Shown here piece by piece: positions 20,330 through 30,039 of a stretch of 64,000 nt of DNA. The notes beneath the pieces were generated by a model. It did no database searches. It saw only the letters and a list, made by a program, of their open reading frames with translations, and was not told where the DNA came from. The position numbers and the translations under genes were made by a program. Numbering within the stretch: position 1 is the first letter of the stretch; every line of letters starts with the position of its first letter. Origin of the DNA: Sycon ciliatum (taxonomy: Eukaryota > Porifera > Calcarea > Leucosolenida > Sycettidae); the NCBI RefSeq assembly GCF_964019385.1, contig NC_088654.1:21110405-21174404 (forward strand). The letters run 5' to 3'.

Positions 20330-22084
20330 ATCCAGAGAAAAGGGTAAGCAGAGCACGAGGTGTATGGCAATATGCAGCAGTGTGTGGGCAGATGTGCATA
20401 CATATTACAAAGTGTCAGTGGCCCAGTGCCATTGCTGAGCACGGAGGTGCCGGAAGACAGACACTTTGAAACTTGGCAGCCGTTTCCGGTCAGGTGGCTG
20501 GCTGAGGACGGCGGGTGACAGGGCATTCCATACAGGGACTGCACAGGCAGGGAAAGCTCTACGGCAACCTTCCCGGCTGTTGACAGGTAGCCCTGTCTCA
20601 AGCTGGTAGTTATGCATGTCGAGACGGACGAGAGAGAGAGAGACGAGTGGGTCGAACATGGGCTGGTCGGGGGGCTTGAGAGGGAGGCAAGAGCTGACGA
20701 AGTGGGCCGGTAGGATTGGAGCAGAGTAGCTTGTAAATGTAGGTACACGCAGCTACCATGCGCCGGATAGACAGGCCTTGCAGCATTGCGCCGGGCCGAT
20801 CAAGTGGAGGGCTGAGCGTTGCGTCTGGTCAAGTCGCTGCAAGTGACAATCTGCTGCGCCCATCCAGACCAATGGGCAGTACTCCATTACTGGGCGTACA
20901 AACCCACGGTACACTGTAGCTCGGCTGCGAGAATCCAGGAGCGGCGAGGCCTTCCGCAGGAGCCCGAGACGCTGGCGTGCTCTGATGGCGATGGTACGGA
21001 GGTGGTTGCGGTGGGAAAGTTGGCTGTCCAAGGTTACCCCAAGAAGCTTGAGGTTACTCTCTCCATTCAGGGGGACACCCGCAAACTGTAATGCTGGGAG
21101 GTCCCAGGCGGGGCGGTGATGGCCAATAGTCATGGCCTTGGACTTGGCTGGCTCGAGCCCAATTCTCCAGCTGGTGCCCCAATTCACAAGGGCATCGAGA
21201 GCATTTTGCAGGACTGTCGAGGTGTGGTCAATGGTATCTATGGTGGACAGGCACTGAAATAGCGTTGTGTCATCGGCATAAGCGGCCAGATCTACACCTG
21301 GTGGAAGGTGGTCATCGGCATCGTTCGTGTAGAGGAGGAACAGTGTCGGTCCCAACAAGCTACCTTGCGGAACTCCGGCTGTGATGCGGTGTGGGCTGGA
21401 CGACTGCCCACCAACGACGACACGCAGGCGCCTGTCCAGCAGGTAGTCCTTCTACCATGCAAGGAGCATGCCGGATACACCGTACTGCTGGGCTTTGCGG
21501 ATCACACCTGGGTGGGAGACTCGATCGAATGCGCCAGCAATATCTACAGCAACAACTCTCACAGCTCCGCCCCCCGCAGCCACGGTACTCCAATGATGGT
21601 GTAGTAGGGTAAGGAGGTCCTGCGTTCCCAGGCCGGAGCGGAAGCCGTACTGGTTAGTAGTGAGGATGTGCTGGCGCTCAAGGAATCCCATAAGGCTGCG
21701 ATTGATGATAGCTTCCATGACCTTTGACAGTATTGGCAGCAGGGATATGGGTCGGTAGTTCTTTGTTGCGGACTTCGGACCCTTCTTGTGCACAGGTACA
21801 ACTGAGGCAAGCTTCCACAGTGACGGTTGCCGGCCTAGGCGGAATGCTTTGTTGAAAAGCTGGGCCACAGGCCTGCACAGTTCCTCACAGCACTGCCTCA
21901 ACACTCGTCCTGGTACACCATCCGAGCCAGTGGCTTTGGACGGGACAATCTTCCCCAGTTCACGGCATACAGTCTGTGGCCTAAAGTGGATGGTACTCAG
22001 ACAAGCATCAGATCGCGGGCGGACATACGGGAGGTTGCTGGCATCAAGGCCATCACCAAGGCTGCATTTCTCGATGTGAACCAA
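20330..22084 (-). pseudogene. LINE copy D: 5'-truncated reverse transcriptase
   Basis: The minus frame contains KNYRPISLLPILSKVMEAII, QYGFRSGLGTQDLLTLLHHH, VAVDIAGAFDRVSHPG, then an in-frame TAG (21,452-21,454), then GPTLFLLYTNDADD and the catalytic LAAYADDTTLF. A further frameshift lies near 20,775, before the C-terminal VPVWNALSPAVL segment. The element has no endonuclease and starts within the RT linker, so it is a typical 5'-truncated LINE insertion. It sits in the same intron as LINE C but in opposite orientation. Confidence 0.85.
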
Positions 22085-22691
22085 CCCTAAAATCCAAAAA
22101 CTACACGCAAAAATTCGGTCACTTTTGCATCACCTGTTGCACCGAAAAATGTTGGTGGCGCAAGGAGAAGCTTGTCATTTGGAGTGACAAGTGATCATCG
22201 CTGCTTTTCCTTGTCAGAGTCAACAATACACTTTGTTCTGCAGCGTTGGGAGTGGTGTTGGAGTAGAAATTGCTGACTAGACCTCGCGGAGGGGCGAGCT
22301 TTCCCGCGCAAGTATGAGTTTGGACGTATTTCAGCATGGTCGATTGGAAAAATTCAAAATTGTTTATTTCAAGAAAACGTAAAAAGGATGATGGGAGACA
22401 TGTCCTCAGTGCTAGAAGAGGTGGTCTACTATCTGCCGGTGTACAGTGTTTGCTAATTGAGGACGTAGCTCGCTGTTTTATCAGCGCTTGTAATTTTCAA
22501 GACGATCATTTGTGGCGTCAAGGGATGATGGCCCTCGTCTTCTCGGATGCTGGCGTGGCTAAGTGGTGCTGCTCCAAGAACTCTTGTAAGGTGAGGTAAT
22601 GTGGGCTTGATGGAGTTTTCTTCGTAGCTTGTTCTTGTACGCTGTGGCTTGGCTCGTTTGTAGTCCCATGAACCATGTGATTTTCGACCAT

Positions 22692-22860
22692 CTTTGAGGG
22701 GTATGCCAATTTCAAGGTTCCCCTCAGAAAAGTTTCAGTGGGCTTTGCACAGTCGATCTACACCCCAAAGGCAAATTTTGAGCGAAATTGGAGATATCGA
22801 CTTGCACAAATGTTCTGGTTTTCTCAGACATCTCTCCTAATGGTGCAATTACAGCTCACC
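22692..22860 (-). repeat. Dispersed repeat R1, uninterrupted copy
   Basis: Its reverse complement matches 14,590-14,706 followed by 14,266-14,200. At the join it contains a single GATATC where the other copy holds a 323-bp MITE, making it an empty-site paralogue. Sequence from 22,090 to 22,690 is unassigned. Confidence 0.65.
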
Positions 22861-23227
22861 TACTTTGGGCACACTCTAATGTACATTGACACCCTGTGTC
22901 CACTTCCAGGTAACAATGAGAGGGAAAGGAGTTGCGCGGGGAGGGGGGGGGGGGGGAGAAATAGGAAAGGGATATTCGAAATAGGACAGACAGCCTAGCC
23001 CACATATTCTTGTTTTTGCTAACTTAAAAATGACACGTATGCCTGATAAACAGGGCCGGTCGAGGCAGCCCAAAGTATAGTGCTCGATGTACAAATACAT
23101 GTATGCAGAGGAGTACACACGAACAACAGTAGTGACAAGCTTACGCCTGCATTGTTTTTGTATGCCACTCAAATGTGGAATGGGACCTCTACAACATGTT
23201 TGCATTCCGTTCTGAATGTAAATGAAT

Positions 23228-23421
23228 GATTGATGGATGGAGAGAGATGGATGGATGGATGAATGGATGGATGGAGGAATAGAGGGAAAATGCTATAATG
23301 CTTCGAAGTGAGAATGAGAGAAATTCGACCGGAAATACATCCACTCAGAACTTGGTCAGATTTGCATGAAGTAGCACGAAGGAGAGGGAGAGGAAGACAT
23401 AGAGGGAGAAGAGAGAGAGAA

Positions 23422-23468
<47 letters not shown>

Positions 23469-23700
23469 AAGGGAGGGAGGGAGAGAGGGAGGGAGAGAGA
23501 GAAATGGAGATGGAGATGAAGATGGAGTGGAGGGGAGGGGAGAGCGGGTGGTAGAGGAAGCCACAAAGGGAGAAAGATATATATATATATATAGAGAGAG
23601 AGAGAAGTGGAGATGGAGATGGAGTGGAAGCGGGAGAGGAGGAGAGAGGGTATGGGAGGGAGAGGGAGATGGAGCGGGAGAGGGATAGGGAAATAGCGAG
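23228..23700. repeat. Compound microsatellites (GGAT)n, (GA)n, (AT)n, GGAGAT-rich
   Basis: (GGAT)n at about 23,233-23,275, (GA)n with GGGA variants at 23,384-23,540, (TA)n at 23,577-23,593, then GGAGATGGAGA units to about 23,700. The run ends 35 bp before a host exon boundary (23,735). Long Arg/Glu and Ser/Leu frames here are artefacts. Confidence 0.9.
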
Positions 23701-23734
23701 CTAGCAGACCAAAGTACAAGTTAGATATAATTAC

Positions 23735-23895
23735 CTGCTTCATAGCCTGAACCAGAGTAGCATCACCACTGCTGGACATTGGCTGATAGTAAGCATACAC
23801 AGTGTAGTTATCAGGCACTGATGATACCGTCCATGATAATAGAGCACTGCTACTGTTTGGAAACTTCACAGTTATATTTGATACTTTGCCAGTTT
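23735..23895 (-). CDS. Host gene exon: first half of the membrane-proximal FN3 domain
   Basis: 161-bp exon, acceptor CCACTAACAG, donor AAGCAG|GTAATT. It encodes TGKVSNITVKFPNSSSALLS, then WTVSSVPDNYTVYAYYQPMS and ATLVQAMKQ: strands A to C' of an FN3 fold with the invariant Trp. It starts in phase 1 (AA completes the Lys codon begun by A of the exon ending at 28,477) and ends in phase 0, matching the exon at 14,143. Several NxS/T sites fit an extracellular location. Confidence 0.8.
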
Positions 23896-24704
23896 CTGTT
23901 AGTGGCAAGAAGAACAAAAATGATTTAAAACACATGCACATTCGGTTAAACTCGGCAGACAGCACCACTGGTGAAATTCATAGAGCTTGCTGTGACCTAA
24001 TTGAAGTTCAGATCCATAGATAATTTGGTAACGGTCCAGGGAATGGACGCCGAAACTGTTCCCGTTATGGCCCTTGAAATTTGCTTATTGTCAAGATGCA
24101 ATCAGAGTGATACCTGTAGACAATGACAATTGCATTGCTGGATGCGGGCAAGGTAGTTGAGTGCTCCTAGTTAGACATTGTGTACGCTGTGTATGCTCTT
24201 GGATCCACCAATGTCCAATCAAACGCTGTGTTTGATCGAATCTGGAACTTAAGTGATTTTTTAGGTTTTCCATGAGAAAAGCAGCGATTTCCGAATCATG
24301 GCTTTCATTCCTGCCATTTGTACACGTATCACGTACAGAGTACCACAAAAACGAATTCGGTGAATCTGGTCAACCCTGCTTGCGGGGTAGGGTTGGTCTG
24401 ACCCAAATCCATTGGATCTGCATCTTCATTCGTTGAAACGAACGTTGATCTTGAGCCCGATCCAACTAATCGAACATGCCCTTAGACTTCTTGACCTCTT
24501 CACATTAATCTTTTTTTATTCTTGACATTTTCTTCCTTTTAAAATCGTACCCTATTGTGTGTCAAAACGAAAATTTGATAACCGCAATCAATAAAACTAG
24601 CTGAACCGACATTTGTGTACTTTATTCATGCAATGTAAAAACGGTGGAGACGATGTGCAATAAAACGATGAAAATATGAAGAAATGGTGTAGGGAAAAAA
24701 TATG

Positions 24705-24742
24705 GATTCAAACAAGTTTTCGTACAACACTCATCAGGAATC
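24705..24742 (-). ncRNA. Type I minimal hammerhead ribozyme motif (left arm)
   Basis: Read on the minus strand: stem I strand GATTC, core CTGATGA, stem II GTGTTGTAC (G-C, U-A, G-U pairs, 3-nt loop), core GAAA whose last A opens stem III (AAC, UU loop, GUU), cleavage-site U, and the stem I partner GAATC. All invariant core bases are present. The 3-bp stem III is characteristic of minimal hammerheads described in Penelope-like elements. Self-cleavage is inferred, not shown. Confidence 0.75.
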
Positions 24743-24962
24743 GTCGGTGTACTAAAGGACAATGAAACAAAAATTGAACTATTATAGAAAATCTAAGTTA
24801 GAGAAATACCACTAAGAGCAACAACAGTGAAATTTACAAGTGTGAATTTTAACAATCAAAGACAAAAACAAATTTCACTGTTGTTGCTCTTAGTGTTATT
24901 TCTCTAACTTAGAATTTCTATAATAGTTCAATTTTTGTTTCAGTGTCCTTTAGTACAACGAC

Positions 24963-25000
24963 GATTCCTGATGAGTGTTGTACGAAAACTTGTTTGAATC
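24963..25000 (+). ncRNA. Type I minimal hammerhead ribozyme motif (right arm)
   Basis: Identical in all 38 bases to the motif at 24,705-24,742 but on the plus strand, with the same GATTC/GAATC stem I, CTGATGA and GAAA core, and 3-bp stem III. Confidence 0.75.
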
Positions 25001-25135
25001 CAAATGTTTTTTCCCTACACCATTTCTTCATATTTTCATCGTTTTATTGCACATCGTCTCCACCGTTTTTACATTGCATGAATAAAGTACACGAATGTCG
25101 GTTCAGCTAGTTTTATTGATTGCGGTTATCAAATT

Positions 25136-26040
25136 ATTGTCTCCTCGCCGTGTGTTTAAAACGATAATTATTCTCGATTTAGGCTTCAGTTTCTCAAATT
25201 ATTATTCTTGTTACTCTCGTATCCATAACGAATGGAACTGATGACCCATGAGTAATAACATAATTAATATAATATCTGAAACAAATCAGAATATGATTTG
25301 TTCCAGATATTACAAGAATTATTATTGTATTTTTCTAGACCGCAATGGAAACCTACCTGCAAAATTTGAGTAAAATTGGATGGATGGCCAAAAATGGTAT
25401 TCTCTTCATGCAATAATTGATCCTACTTTGAAGCATTTCGTATTGATAGTACACACCATTGGTCAGGATGTGATGGGTGTGGTCTCTGTGATAGGCATCG
25501 GCGGATAATGCTAGCTGCGTCGGAGAAAATGAATGCTTATTACACTGCTTGTTGTGAAAGCACAATTTCTCAAGAGTGAAAGGCCTTCTCGCTTGTGACA
25601 ATGTGTTCGTTTCAATGCAGTTTTATCTCGACTCCGAGTTACCGCTGATGTTTACGACGTGGTATACGCTACATGCGCTATGTGCAATTTGCAGTGTGCG
25701 CTGTAGTTGTATGTTGTATGTGTATGCTTTCTGATATACGCTGCCATGATCACGCTATAACTACCTGGTGATCTTAGTGTTAGTTATTGTTATTAGTCGA
25801 TCGAAGTGAAATATACGGTCAAGAGTCAAAAGTTGTTCTCGTGCCGTGTGGTCGTTCGTTCTTGACACTTTAAGAGGATCAGAAGGGTTCTCAACACTGC
25901 TACATATTTGGGCTAAAAGTGGTTGTGTTTATACTTCTCAAGCCAAAAAATGCTACGCGTGCGCAGTGATATCAATACATAATTACCACATCACACTTTG
26001 AAAAATCGATGAGATGGCATAAGTCAGACACATTCAAAAC
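25136..26040. other. Intron sequence, no feature recognised
   Basis: AT-rich sequence within the host intron. A short inverted pair occurs at 25,268-25,320 (ATAATATCTGAAACAAATCA against its near complement). No exon or transposon protein could be supported. Confidence 0.35.
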
Positions 26041-26053
26041 TATAATATTGGGT

Positions 26054-26326
26054 AGTATGATCAGTCACCACCACCAACCAAAGGTCGTTGACGCTGCAAA
26101 TTTTATTCAAATAAAATCTTCAAATTTTCGCCCTTTGGGCTTCATCAGGGAGTAAAAATAATAAATTTATTTTACTCCCTGATTTACTCCCTGATGAAGC
26201 CCCAAGGGCTAAAATTTGGAGATTTCATTTGAATTTTTTTTGCAGCGTCAACGACCTTTCTGCAGTGGTGGTGACTGATCATAATATGAATTGGCTGCAG
26301 TGGAGCCTCCGTGTTCTAAAAATATA
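26054..26326. mobile_element. Foldback element with 13-bp target duplication
   Basis: An inverted repeat runs from TATGATCAGTCACCACCACC (about 26,056) to its complement ending near 26,285, meeting around 26,160 in ACTCCCTGATGAAGCC units. TATAATATTGGGT is present on both sides (26,041-26,053 and 26,327-26,339), a likely target duplication. The right copy lies inside the transposase-like frame that follows, so the element disrupted that gene. Confidence 0.7.
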
Positions 26327-27120
26327 TATAATATTGGGTCAAGCAGTATATGCGAGGTACCTTGAAAGTTGAAATGTCTTCCCACATTATCCAGGCAATG
26401 GCTCGGGTACTTCACATCCAAGGCAGTGGGATAGAGCAAGTCTTTCAGATACCGTACAGCAGCAGTATTTACGACAGCACCGTCCCGCACAAAGTTCTTG
26501 ATACTCTTTGCAGATACTAGCAGTTCTGTGGCGAGTGTTGTGATGAGCTCTCTTGCAAGCTCTGCAGCAGATGGACTCTTAGCGACTGTGCGTTCAAGGT
26601 GCTGATGCACACACAGCTCCTTGTCCACATAATGGACAATTACAGCTAGCACTTCTCCCAAACTTGTACTACCATTGAAGATAAAGGCGAGGTTGGGTGT
26701 GTCCTAAAGATCCATTTTGAGCAGTGAAAACTCATTGCTATGTAGCAAAGACACAAGTTGAGCCATGTGAGTGCTGAAAGTAAGTCTCCCATAACCTCTT
26801 TCCAATAGCGAACGGAGGTGATCAATTTTGCTGCGCGGGATGGCTGCATTCAGGAAGGCTTCAACAACGTTTGCACGCTTTGTGATTACATCATCGGGAA
26901 CAGCAGCTGACAAACATGCACCACTGAAATCCGCTTTGTGCTTGGCAGAATACCTCTTCGAAGAAGCTGAAAGAGTTTCTTAATGAAACACTGCTCTCGC
27001 CTTGCGATCCTTCCCTGATTCATCCCAGGAAGTAGTTACTTGTACATCCCCTTCGTTTGAATCGCTGTTGGACAGCTCCACTATTGCGTGGCTGCCTGTT
27101 GCAGCTATCCTGAGAAACAT
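26320..27120 (-). pseudogene. RNase H-like/hAT-type transposase-related pseudogene
   Basis: The minus frame contains VEAFLNAAIPRSKIDHLRSL, LERGYGRLTFSTHMAQL, an in-frame TAG (26,704-26,706), then LGEVLAVIVHYVDKELCVHQ, ARELITTLATEL, FVRDGAVVNTAAVRYLKDL and YPSHCLDNVGRHFNF. The motif order (VDxEFxxxQ, RDxAxVNxxA, SHxxDxxGxHF) is that of a large invertebrate family of DUF659/hAT-like, RNase H-fold transposase-derived proteins. Upstream (about 26,970) the frame has another stop. The C-terminal end is cut off by the foldback element. Confidence 0.5.
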
Positions 27121-27157
27121 CCACCCAAATGTTTAAGCATGAAAACAACACTACAAT

Positions 27158-27622
27158 GTGCCTGGAGTTCTTATGCCAACAGAGTTTGTGCTTGGATCTG
27201 TTCTGCATTCGGAGCTTGCAGACTTTTTCCTCAATGGAGCTCGCTTCCGTAAAAAAGCAGTTCAGGCCGCTGTGGAAGATCATTATGGCTTTTCAGGGCT
27301 ACCAGAACAGGCATTCTACAAGATTCTGTTACCGGTTGCGGGGTTACATGGTTCCGTAACCGGTAGCGTACTACGATGTGCGGGGTATCCTTTTGTTTGC
27401 CTTGCGCCGCTTTTCAGTTCTGTAGAAGTGAAAGTGCTACTTTCTCTCCCAAAAAGCAAGTTTGTGCGGGTGAACTGCCATAATCTAAAATGTGCTAAAA
27501 ATGCTAGCATTATTCGTCAATGCCTACTCTGTGATGATCGTAATTGTTGCGTTTCTCATTTTAGCGAAAATAAAAAAATGTGTATTTTTGGAAAGATTAG
27601 CAGAGAGTTTCATTTTGTGTAG
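27158..27622 (+). other. Open frame of 154 codons, not recognised
   Basis: The frame reads in part SVLHSELADFFLNGARFRKK and ends with a Cys-rich stretch (NCHNLKCAKN, CLLCDDRNCCVSHF). No family is recognised and no splice context supports it. It may be the antisense of decayed repeat DNA. It is listed because it is the only sizeable frame in 27.1-28.3 kb, which otherwise holds nothing I can identify. Confidence 0.15.
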
Positions 27623-28346
27623 CCAAGGACTTGGTGCGGCTGTGGAAGGTAGAACTTTCTCATTTTAACCCTGTATTGGCTGGCCCATACACTGATCTAA
27701 CACCGATGTTTGATGGGTAGGCATTTTAAAATTATCGTAACTTGGTTCAATCTCGGTCCTTTGGAGAGTTCGAAATATATACATCGAAGAGAAAACGCTC
27801 CGCTATCGCCTCGAACAATTTCCAACGTGATTGGAAGTTCGTGAGTTATAGCACTTCAAATGGCATATAATGTTGGTCCCGGGAAATTTGCGCGAAGAGG
27901 GCGATTCGTGGGTCAACGTCAGGGATTTCCCCTGGTCATACCATCTGGTTATAACTTTACCAGAAGAACCGCCTGATGAGATGACAATGTAAAGTAGGCA
28001 CAAACCTGGCAGACTAATGAGACATTGGATGACCTGACATCCCCTACATCTCCAATGCCCACACAAACATTCTTCTACCTTAGAATGTTCCTTTTCCCGC
28101 CTAAGATTCCACGCGGGATGTGGGAGGACCAAGGAGGGAAGCTTCGAAAGTGAGTACAAACATGCCCACAAGCTTAGTCCCATGGCAACAAGGTATGTCG
28201 ACTGTCACAGGATAATGGCAAGATCAGTAAATGACAATGCCGTCCAACTACAATTCAAAGAAGCAAAGCAACACCCTCCGTTTTGGAAAGATTCCCCTTT
28301 TAAATTATTTTCCTTTCATATTTCTCACATGGTGAAGGTACAAATA

Positions 28347-28385
28347 TTTATTCTCACGATGGCTTGTAGCCAATGAAAGATAATG
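28347..28385 (-). repeat. LINE A/B/G-family 3' terminus, remnant
   Basis: The minus strand reads CTACAAGCCATCGTGAGAAT followed by AAA, the terminal hairpin and AATAAA signature of the LINE family, preceded by TCTTTCATTGGCT. Only about 40 bp remain, so this is an extreme 5' truncation. Confidence 0.55.
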
Positions 28386-28476
28386 GACTGAACTTTATAT
28401 CATGGGGTGGGGGGGGGGGTGGCTTTCCTTCTCCAAAATGTAGTTTGATTTTTGCTGAATGTAGATAATGACTTAC

Positions 28477-28773
28477 TCTTCGGCAAGCCAGTTCGCGTTA
28501 CGAGGGTGCTGTTGGGTCCAGCACCAGCGCTGGTTAAGCCATGAACTTTGAATTCATAGTTTTGTTTATCAGCCAGGTTCCGTAGAAGTATTGTTGAGAC
28601 ATTGCCTGATGTTCTGAGCTGTTTGGAGTTAAAGCCATTCACTGGCTGATAGTAGACTATGTAGGCAGTGATTGTGCCATGAATATTGGTGAGAGGTGAC
28701 CAAGACACATTAGCAGTGATACTGTCAGTGCTGGACTGTAACTTCACATCTACACCAGTTACTTGAGCTGGTA
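28477..28773 (-). CDS. Host gene exon: complete FN3 domain
   Basis: 297-bp exon, acceptor GTTATTTAG, donor AAGA|GTAAGT, symmetric phase 1-1. It encodes PAQVTGVDVKLQSSTDSITA, NVSWSPLTNIHGTITAYIVY, then LLRNLADKQNYEFKVHGLTS and AGAGPNSTLVTRTGLPK. The conserved Trp, Tyr-x-Val-x-Tyr, Leu-x(5)-Tyr and Gly-Pro positions of FN3 are all present. N-glycosylation sites (NVS, NST) fit an ectodomain. A G-run (28,407-28,421) lies just beyond the donor. Confidence 0.85.
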
Positions 28774-29461
28774 CTAAATAACACACAGCAAAGCAACAGC
28801 ATGGAATGGCATTCTACTGTGGCTGCAATTAACACGATGATTATACATCACATCCGTTTTAGAGTAAACTACAGCGAGAACAACTTACCTGCGACCTACA
28901 ACTGAGCATGACTTAGTAGTCAAGTGCAAAATAATTAATTAATGATTACGCAGAGACCGAAACACCTATTACATCTTATGATGAGGGAAACACTCCAGGC
29001 ACAATGTTATAGAGCATCATAGCTTGTTGTGTAATCTACATGTAATGAGAATAGTGCAGACTATTTAGAGCATGAGATTTGTTAAGCTGGGGAGTGCATG
29101 CAGACTAATATTTAACCCAGCTTCTCATTCACTGACCTTAGCCATAAATGTATAGTGCACTCTTGACCAGATAAGTTGCCAACTTACAGCTGTTTGACAT
29201 CTCATAAAGTAGTACTAATAAAGTATTTTTTGTAAGCATCTAGCCGAGTCTCACGCAAACCGTGAAATTCTATTTTCATGTTTCACCCCAAAAGCACTGA
29301 ATCGAGAAAAAACTATGAAATCCAGGCCGTTTCACCCTACTTGCAACATTACATTGCGCGGTTGAACCCAATTTGAGGTACCATTTTGGACCCGTTTTCA
29401 AGTTTCAAATTTTGCTGCACTGCACCCTAGGAGAAATCTGAACAATATCATTACTGTATCA
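28774..29461. other. Intron sequence, no feature recognised
   Basis: No coding exon, TIR or tandem repeat could be supported. Confidence 0.35.
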
Positions 29462-29757
29462 TTATTACCAAGAGTACATAACCCCCCAGAGTGTGCAACG
29501 CCTGATCCAGCTCTGCATAGGGTCTTGGTCGAGCGGAATCGGATCTTTGCGTCATAATACCGTACACATCTGAGGGGAACCCGGGAAGTCGCGGGTACTC
29601 TTGGATCAAAAACAATGGTGCCCTGCCTCAAGACCGGCCTTGCGCTGGTGTGAAGTGTACGCATGACATCAGAAGATCCGATTCCGCTCGACCAAGACCC
29701 TACACAGAGCTGGATCGGCGTTGCACACTCTGGGGGGTTATGTACTCTTGTTATTAC
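29462..29757. mobile_element. MITE-like inverted repeat of about 296 bp
   Basis: The left arm (29,469-29,551: AAGAGTACATAACCCCCCAG, GTCTTGGTCGAGCGGAATCG) is complementary to the right arm (29,672-29,750) with few mismatches, around a spacer of about 120 bp that itself contains a weaker GTACAC/GTGTAC pairing. No coding capacity is seen and the target duplication is unclear. Confidence 0.65.
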
Positions 29758-30039
29758 AGTACAGTGCTCAGCAGTGTTTTGAGTTTTATTTGTTGAAGTA
29801 AAAAATTAATGGTGGACCGTTCTTTTACTTTTTAGGACTGTTTTGATAAGAAAAGGTTTGCTCCCCACACCGGAGCTCGCGCTATTCCGCCGACTTTACT
29901 TGACACTTGACTGGCTCACGACTGCCATCCAGAGCACACGAGAAGTCTATCGAACCTTCAACTCGGCAAACCTGCAAGAAAGCACCACTTCCTGCTCAAT
30001 ACACAGTGTTTCGGGGAATTCACCCCTCATCAGTTGAGC

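Larger units (their letters stand above)
24571..25135. mobile_element. Palindromic Penelope-like element remnant (two inverted pLTR arms)
   Basis: Two arms of about 265 bp (starting AATTTGATAACCGCAATCAA at 24,571 and ending with its complement at 25,135) flank a spacer of roughly 30 bp. The arms contain the segment also found in the 3' regions of the Penelope copies at 49.4 kb and 52.6 kb (CAAGTTTTCGTACAACACT; CATCGTCTCCACCG; TTCAGCT). Each arm carries a hammerhead-ribozyme motif pointing outward. No coding sequence remains. Confidence 0.75.

Noticed and set aside
19817..20399. Long Ser/Leu and Arg/Glu open frames on both strands
   Set aside because: They are translations of the (GA)n microsatellite, not genes; the same holds for 23,169-23,968.
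24091..24348. An extra host exon in the 23.9-28.4 kb intron
   Set aside because: No acceptor/donor pair in the right phase and no FN3 or other module pattern.
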